From the NCBI GenBank assembly GCA_002354005.1, contig DEKS01000127.1, positions 1 through 5,528 of the forward strand: a stretch of 5,528 nt of DNA. The letters are read 5' to 3'. The notes beneath the pieces are model-generated. The model did not search any database. It had not been told where the DNA came from and saw only the letters and a list, made by a program, of their open reading frames with translations. The position numbers were made by a program, and so were the translations under genes. This DNA comes from Bacteroidales bacterium UBA2716. GTDB lineage: Bacteria; Bacteroidota; Bacteroidia; Bacteroidales; UBA932. Positions 1 to 5,528 of the stretch are shown here, piece after piece; position 1 is the stretch's first letter, and each line of letters starts with the position of its first letter.

Positions 1-47
1 CAACTGTTTTTTGCATCATTACCCAAAGTGGCCACATCTGGGAAAGG

Positions 48-77
48 AAAGCCCTCACAGATTGCTGTGAGGGCTTT
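48..77 (-). terminator. Hairpin terminator downstream of tRNA-Cys
   Basis: A perfect inverted repeat pairs 51-60 (GCCCTCACAG) with 65-74 (CTGTGAGGGC) around a 4-base loop. Three further A-T pairs (48-50 with 75-77) extend it to a 13-bp stem. It begins 5 bases after the 3' end of the tRNA on the minus strand, as expected for a rho-independent terminator of that gene. The T-run is short on both strands (TTT then CC on minus, TTTT then GA on plus), so it could also stop plus-strand transcription entering from the left. Strand is assigned from the position next to the tRNA. Confidence 0.75.
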
Positions 78-82
78 TGAAG

Positions 83-153
83 AGGTGCCAAGCGGAATCG
101 AACCGCTGTAGCAGGTTTTGCAGACCTGTGCCTAACCGCTCGGCCATAGCACC
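83..153 (-). tRNA. tRNA-Cys (GCA anticodon)
   Basis: The minus strand folds into a complete 71-nt cloverleaf. The 7-bp acceptor stem pairs GGTGCTA with TGGCACC (one G-T pair). The D arm has a 3-bp stem GCC/GGC with loop GAGCGGTTA. The anticodon stem is CAGGT/ACCTG with loop CTGCAAA, giving anticodon GCA at 119-121. The variable loop is CTAC, and the T arm is AGCGG/CCGCT with loop TTCGATT. The discriminator base (83) is U on the RNA, as is usual for tRNA-Cys. The 3' CCA is not encoded and must be added by the nucleotidyltransferase. The gene has its own promoter just upstream and a hairpin just downstream, so it looks like a single-tRNA transcription unit. Confidence 0.97.
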
Positions 154-163
154 AAAGAGAATG

Positions 164-195
164 CAAAGATAGCACCTTTTTCAGAATTCGCAAAA
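164..195 (-). promoter_or_regulatory. Bacteroidota-type promoter of tRNA-Cys
   Basis: On the minus strand, 171-164 reads TATCTTTG, an exact match to the Bacteroidota -7 consensus TAnnTTTG, and 195-191 reads TTTTG, matching the -33 element (TTTG/TTG). The spacer is 19 bases, within the usual range for this phylum. Transcription would start a few bases before the mature tRNA 5' end at 153, leaving a very short leader for RNase P. The -33 box lies directly beside the stop codon of the upstream membrane-protein gene (197-199), so the tRNA promoter fills the whole 43-bp gap. Confidence 0.75.
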
Positions 196-196
196 T

Positions 197-1453
197 TTAT
201 TTTTTCTTGCCGCGACGGCGCCGGGCGATGGAGTCGGCCACATGCTTGAGGGAGTCGGCCTTGTGCTGCAGGGCAAGGTTGCGGGCGTGGAGGGAATCGT
301 TCATGGCGATAACCCCTTCCAGGCGGCCCTCCAGCGAACGCAGGCGGGCGTCGAAGCCGCCAATTTGCTGGTCGTTCTGATTGAGTTCTGCCTCCGTGCG
401 GGCATAGACTTCATTGATGAGGTTGTCCATGTCCTTCTGGCTCATGCCCACCGAATGCTCCGTGATGGTAATGGTCTTGGCCTTGATATGATGACTGTCG
501 GCGCGTTTCATGAATGCATCGCGGGCCTCGTCCGAAAGGGGCTCGCCGGCCAGGGAAAAGTTCACCGTCCGGCCTTTGACTTCATAGTCGTACACGTACG
601 TGTGCGGGCCCACGAAGCGGTCTTCCTCCATCATGAGCTGCACATTGCGCTCGTAATTGTTGTCGCCGATGAGTTCAATGGCCGTCCAGATGCTGGGTAC
701 CAGCACAATCACCAGTACGACCGATATGATATTGCGCCGGCGTTTGGCACCGGCAACGTCCAGGCCGGCCACGGTCTCGAAGCGCAAGTACTTGACCATG
801 AGGTAAGTGGCCAGTGCAATGAATACGCTGTTGATGATGAACAGGTACAACGCGCCAAAGAAGAAATGCAGCTGCCAGTGGGCCAGGCCGTAACCGGCGG
901 TGCACAGCGGCGGCATGAGGGCCGTGGCAATGGCTACGCCCGAAAGCACTGTGCCGCGCTCCTTGCGGCTATTCTCCAGGATGCCCGCCAGGCCGCCGAA
1001 CAGGGCGATTAGCACATCGTAAATGGTGGGGCTGGTGCGGGCCTCAAGCTCCGTGGGATTCACCAGCGCCAGGGGAGACACGATGAAAAAGAGGGTGGAT
1101 GCCACCAGCGAGATGAGCACCATCACCAACAGGTTGCGCCCGGCCGCCTTGAGAAGGTCCAGGTCGTTGGTTCCCAGCGCCAAACCGGCGCCGATAATAG
1201 GGCCCATGAGCGGGGAGACCAGCATGGCGCCGATAATCACCGCCGTGGAGTTTACATTGAGGCCTACCGAGGCGATAACAATGGAAAAAGCGAGAATCCA
1301 GACATTGGTGCCCCGGAACCAGATATTGCTTTTGATGCGCTGGGCGGCTCCGGCCGTGTCTAATTCATCGTAAATGAAAATGTGCCGTTGGATAAAGCGG
1401 CGCATACGTTGCTTCAGCGTCATATCGTCCAAAATTTTCCGAAAGATACGCAT
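197..1453 (-). CDS. DUF389 family membrane protein with C-terminal coiled coil
   Basis: The 418-residue protein belongs to the DUF389 (TIGR00341-like) hydrophobic family, whose biochemical role is not established. I start it at ATG 1453 (MRIFRKILDD) rather than the in-frame ATG at 1504, because the longer start would add 17 residues and run into the divergent gene. Hydrophobic segments lie at about 51-66, 71-93, 108-131, 145-159, 168-190, 196-220 and 241-262. The family signature is clear in the second: AVIIGAMLVSPLMGP at 71-85. A soluble domain follows (about 265-335), then a heptad-like stretch rich in L, E, Q and R (about 345-405) that should form a coiled coil, and a very basic tail (RRRRGKKK). 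An inner-membrane location is inferred. No terminator separates it from the tRNA gene, so some read-through into tRNA-Cys is possible. The family call is firm; the function is unknown. Confidence 0.9.
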   Translation of the reverse strand: MRIFRKILDDMTLKQRMRRFIQRHIFIYDELDTAGAAQRIKSNIWFRGTNVWILAFSIVIASVGLNVNSTAVIIGAMLVSPLMGPIIGAGLALGTNDLDLLKAAGRNLLVMVLISLVASTLFFIVSPLALVNPTELEARTSPTIYDVLIALFGGLAGILENSRKERGTVLSGVAIATALMPPLCTAGYGLAHWQLHFFFGALYLFIINSVFIALATYLMVKYLRFETVAGLDVAGAKRRRNIISVVLVIVLVPSIWTAIELIGDNNYERNVQLMMEEDRFVGPHTYVYDYEVKGRTVNFSLAGEPLSDEARDAFMKRADSHHIKAKTITITEHSVGMSQKDMDNLINEVYARTEAELNQNDQQIGGFDARLRSLEGRLEGVIAMNDSLHARNLALQHKADSLKHVADSIARRRRGKKK

Positions 1454-1461
1454 TTTATTTT

Positions 1462-1469
1462 TATCTTTG
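1462..1469 (+). promoter_or_regulatory. Putative -7 promoter element of the flavodiiron gene
   Basis: TATCTTTG matches the Bacteroidota -7 consensus TAnnTTTG exactly and is identical to the box before tRNA-Cys. It lies 19 bases before the ATG at 1489, giving a 5' leader of roughly 10-15 nt. The -33 region would fall in the first codons of the divergent DUF389 gene. There I see only a weak candidate (TTTTCC, 1435-1440) and no clear TTTG, so the promoter may be weak or need an activator. I found no matching TAnnTTTG element facing the DUF389 gene. Confidence 0.55.
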
Positions 1470-1471
1470 TA

Positions 1472-1483
1472 ATTCAATTGAAT
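1472..1483. promoter_or_regulatory. Perfect 12-bp palindrome, possible operator
   Basis: ATTCAATTGAAT is its own reverse complement over all 12 bases. It lies just downstream of the -7 element and covers the expected transcription start of the flavodiiron gene, inside the 35-bp gap between two divergent starts. A dimeric repressor bound here would block that promoter and could also affect the gene on the other strand. No regulator is encoded in the window, and AT-rich gaps produce short palindromes by chance, so the operator role is inference only. Confidence 0.3.
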
Positions 1484-1488
1484 GGGAT

Positions 1489-2664
1489 ATGAAAGAAATT
1501 GCACGCGACATTTTTTACATCGGCACAGATGACCTTACCCTGGATTTGTTTGAAAGCCAGTACGTTGTGCCGGAGGGCATGGCCTACAATTCGTACCTGA
1601 TCAAGGACGATAAAATTGCTATCCTGGATACGGCCGACGCCCGGATGGAAGAAACCTGGTTCCAACACTTGGAAGAGGCCCTGGAAGGCCGCCAGCCGGA
1701 CTATCTGGTGGTGCACCACATGGAGCCGGACCATTCGGCCCTCATCGGCCTTTTGGCAGAGAAATATCCTGCTATCCAAATTGTTGCCAGCGCCATGGCC
1801 CTCAAGTTCCTGGGCCAGTTCCAGCCCGGAAAAACCTTCAATACCCTGGCCGTGAAAGAAGGCGATACGCTGAATCTGGGCACCCACAGCCTGCAATTCT
1901 TCGCTGCCCCCATGGTTCATTGGCCGGAGGTGATGGTGAGCTATGATTCCGCCGCCAAAATCCTCTTTTCGGCCGATGCCTTCGGGAAGTTCGGCGCGCT
2001 GGAAAAATGCGGTTTCTGGGGCGATGAAGACGGTGACTGGGCCTGCGAAGGCCGTCGCTATTACTTCAATATCTGCGGCAAATACGGCCCTCAGGTACAG
2101 GCGCTCCTGAAAAAGATGGCCGGTCTCGCAATTGACACCATCGCTCCGCTGCACGGCCCCGTTCTGCGGGAAAACCTGACCTATTATCTTGAACTGTACA
2201 ATACCTGGAGCAGCTACGGCGTAGAAACGCCCGGCGTGTTTGTGGCCTATGCCTCCATCCATGGCGGCACGGCGGAAGTCGCCCTCAAACTGGCCGACAT
2301 GCTCCGCGAAAAAGGCTGTCCCAAGGTGGCCGTGTGCGACCTCACCCGGGACGACCGCGCAGAGGCCGTGGAAGACGCCTTCCGTTACGGGACCCTGGTC
2401 CTCGCGGCTGCCTCCTACGACGCCGGCCTGTTTACCCCTGCATACGATTTCCTGCACAGCCTCCAGATGAAAGGCTGGCAGAAACGCCGCGTGGCTCTTA
2501 TCGAAAACGGCTCCTGGGCTCCCAGCGCCGGGCGCGTGATGAAGGAGATGTTCGGCGCCATGAAGGAAGTGGAGCAGGTAGGGGAGCTGGTAACCATCCG
2601 CAGCCGCTACAAAGCGGAAGACCAGGCTGCCCTGGAAGCCCTTGCAAACGCAATTTTGGCATGA
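1489..2664 (+). CDS. Flavodiiron protein (A-type, O2/NO reductase)
   Basis: The 391-residue protein is a two-domain (class A) flavodiiron protein, the FprA/ROO type that reduces O2 to water and/or NO to N2O in the cytoplasm of anaerobes, with electrons from a rubredoxin or similar carrier. The N-terminal metallo-beta-lactamase-like domain (about 1-245) carries every expected diiron ligand: H77-x-E79-x-D81-H82, H144 (in MVHWPE), D163 (in SADAFG) and H222 (in APLHGP). The C-terminal flavodoxin domain (about 248-391) starts with VFVAYASIHGGTAEVA, whose S256-I-H-G-G-T261 fits the FMN phosphate loop. The length is normal for class A, and no rubredoxin or flavin-reductase domain is attached, so the partner is encoded elsewhere. 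Whether O2 or NO is preferred cannot be read from the sequence. The ATG is the first in frame and lies 19 bases after a -7 element. The stop overlaps the next start as ATGA. Confidence 0.95.
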   Translation: MKEIARDIFYIGTDDLTLDLFESQYVVPEGMAYNSYLIKDDKIAILDTADARMEETWFQHLEEALEGRQPDYLVVHHMEPDHSALIGLLAEKYPAIQIVASAMALKFLGQFQPGKTFNTLAVKEGDTLNLGTHSLQFFAAPMVHWPEVMVSYDSAAKILFSADAFGKFGALEKCGFWGDEDGDWACEGRRYYFNICGKYGPQVQALLKKMAGLAIDTIAPLHGPVLRENLTYYLELYNTWSSYGVETPGVFVAYASIHGGTAEVALKLADMLREKGCPKVAVCDLTRDDRAEAVEDAFRYGTLVLAAASYDAGLFTPAYDFLHSLQMKGWQKRRVALIENGSWAPSAGRVMKEMFGAMKEVEQVGELVTIRSRYKAEDQAALEALANAILA

Positions 2665-3683
2665 TCGTAAGAAGCAAAGCCCCGCTGCGCCTGGGCCTCG
2701 CCGGCGGCGGAAGCGACGTGTCCCCGTACAGCGACCTGTATGGCGGCAACGTCCTCAATGCCACCATCAACCTGGCGGCCTATTGCACCATCGAACCGTT
2801 AAACCTGCCCGTGGTACGGGTGAATGCGGCCGATGCCGGCGTGCAGTGCGAAGTGCCCCTGGGCACCGGTCCGCTGTCCTCGGGCGCGCTGCTGGTGGAT
2901 GGCGTGTTCAACCGGGTAGTGCGGGATTTCGGCCCTGTACCGGCACCCGGCTTTGCCATCACCACCTATAACGATGCCCCCGCCGGCTCCGGCCTGGGCA
3001 CCTCGTCCACCATGGTGGTGTGCATCCTCAAATGCTTTGCCGAATGGATGGACATCCCGCTGGGAGACTACGAACTGGCCCGTCTGGCGTATGAGATTGA
3101 GCGCAAGGACCTGCTCCTCTCCGGCGGCAAGCAGGACCAGTACGCCGCCGCCTTCGGCGGTTTCAACTTCATGGAATTCCTGCCCAGCGACCTGGTGATT
3201 GTCAATCCGCTCCGCGTAAAAGACTGGATTGTCCGGGAACTGGAAGGTTCTCTGTTACTGTATTTTACGGGCCGCAGCCGGGAAGGCGCCGCCATCATTG
3301 AAAAGCAGCAGCAGGCCACCCGAAAAGGGGAGTCCAAGGCCGTAGAAGCCATGCACCGCATCAAGCAAAGCGCCGTGGACATGAAACTGGCCCTCCTGCA
3401 AGGCGACATGGCCACCTTTGCCCGCATCCTTGGCGCCGCCTGGGAGGACAAGAAAAAGATGGCCGACACCATCACCAATCCCCAGATTCAGGAGGCCTTT
3501 GACGTGGCCCTGGCAGCCGGTGCCATTTCCGGCAAGGTGTCCGGTGCCGGCGGCGGGGGATTCATCATGCTCATGGTGCCTCCGCAGAAGCGCGTGGCCG
3601 TCCGGGAGGCCCTCAAAGCCCTTCCCGGCCAGGTGGTTCCGTTCCAATTCACCCAAACCGGCGCCGTAGCATGGAAGTTATAA
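2661..3683 (+). CDS. hddA: D-glycero-alpha-D-manno-heptose 7-phosphate kinase
   Basis: The 340-residue GHMP-family kinase phosphorylates C1 of D-glycero-D-manno-heptose 7-phosphate with ATP, giving the alpha 1,7-bisphosphate of the GDP-heptose pathway. All GHMP motifs are present: the N-terminal PLRLGLAGGGSD (8-19), the ATP loop PAGSGLGTSS (107-116), the GGKQDQYAAAFGG region with the likely catalytic Asp159 (155-167), and KVSGAGGGGF near the C-terminus (292-301). Length and sequence closely resemble the Campylobacter HddA as I remember it, including FNFMEF (168-173), VNPLR and the SGAG block. The ATG at 2661 overlaps the flavodiiron stop as ATGA, favouring translational coupling. The frame stays open upstream to about 2334, but that part is proline/arginine-rich out-of-frame reading of the flavodiiron gene, so I reject the longer start. 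The 3' end overlaps the next gene by 13 bp. Confidence 0.93.
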   Translation: MIVRSKAPLRLGLAGGGSDVSPYSDLYGGNVLNATINLAAYCTIEPLNLPVVRVNAADAGVQCEVPLGTGPLSSGALLVDGVFNRVVRDFGPVPAPGFAITTYNDAPAGSGLGTSSTMVVCILKCFAEWMDIPLGDYELARLAYEIERKDLLLSGGKQDQYAAAFGGFNFMEFLPSDLVIVNPLRVKDWIVRELEGSLLLYFTGRSREGAAIIEKQQQATRKGESKAVEAMHRIKQSAVDMKLALLQGDMATFARILGAAWEDKKKMADTITNPQIQEAFDVALAAGAISGKVSGAGGGGFIMLMVPPQKRVAVREALKALPGQVVPFQFTQTGAVAWKL

Positions 3684-4867
3684 TCCTGGCCGGCGGTCAA
3701 GGCACCCGGCTCCGCTCCGTGGTGCACGACATCCCCAAATGCCTGGCACCCGTAGCCGGGCGTCCTTTCCTGAGATATATGCTGGATTATTTGAGCACGT
3801 ATCCCGTTGACCATGTGGTATTTTCCGTTGGTTACCTAAAGGAACAGGTGATGTCCTTTGTGCAGGCGCACACCTGGCCTTTCCGTTACGATTTTGCCGT
3901 GGAGGAGACGCCGCTCGGTACGGGCGGAGGCATTCGCCTGGCGCTGGAAAAATGCCAGGACGAGCAGGTGTTCGTGCTCAATGGAGACACGTTTTTCCCC
4001 TTGGCGCTGGATGCCATGCCGTTCGATGGCCCCGTTACTGTAGCGCTCAAGCCCATGAAGGCCTTCAGCCGCTACGGGGCAGTTACGGTTATACCGAGCG
4101 AAGCAAGTGCCTCTTTTGCCATTCAGGCTTTCAAGGAAAAAGCGTACTGCGAGGAAGGACTCATCAACGCCGGGGTATACGCTATCGACCGTACACAATT
4201 GCATCTAGAGGCCCTTCCTGAGCGCTTCTCCTTTGAGAAGGAGGTATTGGAGCCCATGGCGTCGGCCGGTACGCTCAAAGGCTGGCCTACGGAGGCCTAT
4301 TTCATCGATATTGGCATTCCCGAGGATTATGACAAGGCGCAGTGGGAGATTCCCGCCTGGTTTGCCGTGCAAGAAGCATCGGCACAGGTGCTGGCAAGCC
4401 CTGCAGAGGCACTGTTCCTGGACCGTGACGGTGTTCTCAACCGCCACCTGGAAGGCACGTACGTAAAAAGCTGGGCAGACTGGCAGTGGATGCCGGGCAT
4501 CTTGCAGGCACTGCCGTTATGGGCTCAAAAATTCAAGTACATGGTCCTGGTAACCAACCAGCGGGGCGTAGGGAAGGGCGTGATGACAGACGCAGACCTT
4601 TCCCGTATCCATGCTCGCATGATGCAGGAAATCCTGGAAGCCGGCGCCCGGATAGACCTTATCCTTACCTGTACGGCGGTTTCGGACGATGACCCGCGCC
4701 GAAAACCCAACCCGGGCATGTTCCGGGAGGCCTGTGCGCTCCTTCCGTCCCTGGACCCGCAGCGCTGTGTGATGCTGGGTGACGCGGATTCCGACGCCGC
4801 CTTTGCCCGTAACTGCGGGATGGCGTTTATTCGTCTTCTTCCCCAAGCAGTTTCTTGGGATTCTTAG
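3671..4867 (+). CDS. HddC-GmhB fusion: heptose-1-P guanylyltransferase / heptose-1,7-bisP phosphatase
   Basis: The 398-residue protein joins two enzymes. Residues 1 to about 228 are an HddC-type nucleotidyltransferase that makes GDP-heptose from heptose 1-phosphate and GTP: LAGGQGTRL (6-14), K23 in IPKCLAPV, ETPLGTGG (79-86), LNGDTFF (103-109), INAGVY (165-170) and FIDIGIPEDY (211-220). Residues about 246-398 are a GmhB-like HAD phosphatase that removes the C7 phosphate: motif I FLDRDGVLN (249-257) with D251 nucleophile and D253 acid/base, motif II VTNQ (T295), motif III RRKPNPGM (K345), motif IV GDADSD (D371, D375). The linker (about 229-245) is short and alanine-rich. The classical GmhB zinc loop (CxH...CxC) is missing: the segment between C334 and K345 has no His or second Cys. 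The two activities are successive pathway steps, and the substrate comes from HddA, encoded just upstream. The start overlaps hddA by 13 bp. The last 41 bp overlap rmuC on the other strand, with no terminator seen between them. Confidence 0.92.
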   Translation: MEVIILAGGQGTRLRSVVHDIPKCLAPVAGRPFLRYMLDYLSTYPVDHVVFSVGYLKEQVMSFVQAHTWPFRYDFAVEETPLGTGGGIRLALEKCQDEQVFVLNGDTFFPLALDAMPFDGPVTVALKPMKAFSRYGAVTVIPSEASASFAIQAFKEKAYCEEGLINAGVYAIDRTQLHLEALPERFSFEKEVLEPMASAGTLKGWPTEAYFIDIGIPEDYDKAQWEIPAWFAVQEASAQVLASPAEALFLDRDGVLNRHLEGTYVKSWADWQWMPGILQALPLWAQKFKYMVLVTNQRGVGKGVMTDADLSRIHARMMQEILEAGARIDLILTCTAVSDDDPRRKPNPGMFREACALLPSLDPQRCVMLGDADSDAAFARNCGMAFIRLLPQAVSWDS

Positions 4868-5528
4868 GCACCCCCAATTTGAGGAGCTGACGCGCGCTGG
4901 TGAGGATGGAATTTCCTGACTCACTGATTTTTGCGCTCACTTTATCGTATTCGTCCTGGGCGGCCTTGAGTTTTTCTCCCATGGCGGCATGGGCCTTGGC
5001 AAAGTCGTACACGCGGTCCACCATGGTCTGGGCGGCCTTGATAATCTTTTCCTGGTTGCGGGCCTGGTCGTAATTGGTCCAGGCAATGCGAATCATGCGC
5101 AGGAAAGGCATGAGGGTTTCCTCCGTAGTGATGAGCACCCCTTGCTTGTATGCCTCCATAAAGATATTGGGCGCCAGGGTTTTAGCCAGCTGCAGTGAGC
5201 CGTAATTGGGGATGAACATAATCACGTAGTCCAGCGTCTTGTAGCCTTCGCGGATATAGTCCTGGTACCGCTTGGTGGAAAGGCTTTTGATTTGGGCCCG
5301 GATGGCCTGCAGATTGCGCTGGGCGGCGTCTTCCTTGCGGGCAGCATCGGGGGCCTCGAACCAGTCCGATAGGGCCTCCATGGAGGTTTTGGCATCTACA
5401 ATCACTTCCGTCTTGTCCGGGTAATGGAGAATATAGTCCGGCCGCATGCGCTTGCCGCTGTCCTCGTTGTATAGGGTGTTGCCCATTGCATCTCGCAAGG
5501 TCTCCTCCCGGTCAAAGTCCCGGCCTTC
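4827..5528 (-). CDS. rmuC: RmuC family protein, C-terminal part (5' end outside window)
   Basis: The visible 233 C-terminal residues match RmuC, a PD-(D/E)XK-superfamily protein linked in E. coli to limiting recombination at short inverted repeats. Typical blocks, counted from the window edge, are GKRMRPDYILHYPD (25-38), VIVDAKTS (42-49), DYVIMFIPNYGS (100-111), ITTEETLMPFLR (133-144) and YDFAKAH (174-180). D31 and the D45-A-K47 pair form the PD...DxK core. Helical, charged sequence follows at about 180-215, then a basic/acidic tail ending GEEDE. The frame is open to the right edge. An apparent start at 5498 is a TTG inside the conserved domain, not a true start; RmuC usually has an N-terminal membrane anchor and coiled coil, which would lie beyond 5528. 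It ends at TAA 4827-4829, inside the 3' end of the convergent fusion gene. Confidence 0.92.
   Translation of the reverse strand, partial: EGRDFDREETLRDAMGNTLYNEDSGKRMRPDYILHYPDKTEVIVDAKTSMEALSDWFEAPDAARKEDAAQRNLQAIRAQIKSLSTKRYQDYIREGYKTLDYVIMFIPNYGSLQLAKTLAPNIFMEAYKQGVLITTEETLMPFLRMIRIAWTNYDQARNQEKIIKAAQTMVDRVYDFAKAHAAMGEKLKAAQDEYDKVSAKISESGNSILTSARQLLKLGVPKNPKKLLGEEDE

Noticed and set aside
1..47. Possible 3' end of a protein gene at the left edge.
   Set aside because: Short open stretches exist in several frames, but none shows a recognisable protein end, and the stretch is too short to judge.
592..603. Perfect palindrome ACACGTACGTGT.
   Set aside because: It lies inside the DUF389 coding region over the codons for T-Y-V-Y, far from any start, and is best explained by codon content.
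242..1012. A 256-codon plus-strand open frame opposite the DUF389 gene.
   Set aside because: The opposite strand encodes a clear multi-spanning DUF389 protein; this frame shows no domain and is a compositional shadow.
1454..1504. A start of the DUF389 gene at ATG 1504.
   Set aside because: It would add 17 residues of low conservation, overlap the divergent coding start and cover the whole promoter region of the flavodiiron gene. ATG 1453 gives a typical basic N-terminus.
1474..2457. A 327-codon open frame on the minus strand across most of the flavodiiron gene.
   Set aside because: It is antisense to a gene with all diiron ligands and an FMN loop. Its translation shows no recognisable domain, and long antisense frames are common in GC-rich, codon-biased DNA.
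2334..2660. A 109-codon N-terminal extension of HddA in the same open frame.
   Set aside because: The extension is arginine/proline-rich and lies wholly inside the flavodiiron gene in another frame. The known HddA length and N-terminal motif fit the ATG at 2661.
5496..5498. A TTG start for a short 223-residue RmuC.
   Set aside because: The frame continues to the window edge with sequence that fits the RmuC domain (GRDFDREET), so this is an internal leucine codon.

Overview
The window reads as chromosomal DNA from a fairly GC-rich member of the Bacteroidota, most likely a Bacteroidales. Two promoter-like sites carry the Bacteroidota -7 element TAnnTTTG (both read TATCTTTG), starts lack clear Shine-Dalgarno sequences, the tRNA has no encoded CCA, and the intergenic gaps are short and AT-rich between GC-rich genes. 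The order-level placement is inference; no 16S or other strict marker is present.

Layout. (1) Left edge to 196: a hairpin terminator, a complete tRNA-Cys(GCA) on the minus strand, and its own promoter. (2) 197-1453, minus strand: a DUF389 inner-membrane protein with a long C-terminal coiled coil. (3) 1454-1488: a 35-bp divergent gap holding a -7 element and a perfect 12-bp palindrome. (4) 1489-4867, plus strand: three overlapping genes, probably one transcript, namely a two-domain flavodiiron protein, the heptose-7-phosphate kinase HddA, and a fusion of the guanylyltransferase HddC with the phosphatase GmhB. (5) 4827 to the right edge, minus strand: the C-terminal part of RmuC, whose 3' end overlaps the fusion gene tail to tail by 41 bp.

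How the genes work together. HddA and the fusion protein supply the last three steps to GDP-D-glycero-alpha-D-manno-heptose, a donor for surface glycans: kinase (C1), phosphatase (C7), guanylyltransferase. Only the first enzyme, the sedoheptulose-7-phosphate isomerase GmhA, is not in the window. The flavodiiron protein (O2 or NO reduction in anaerobes) overlaps hddA by 4 bp although its function is unrelated, so the pairing is a point of interest. DUF389, tRNA-Cys and rmuC are ordinary chromosomal neighbours.

Most notable points: the HddC-GmhB fusion, the missing zinc-binding loop in its GmhB half, the 41-bp convergent overlap, and the palindrome at the flavodiiron promoter. I see no mobile element, CRISPR array, toxin-antitoxin pair or defence system. 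The window is mostly housekeeping and does not contain an obviously new system.
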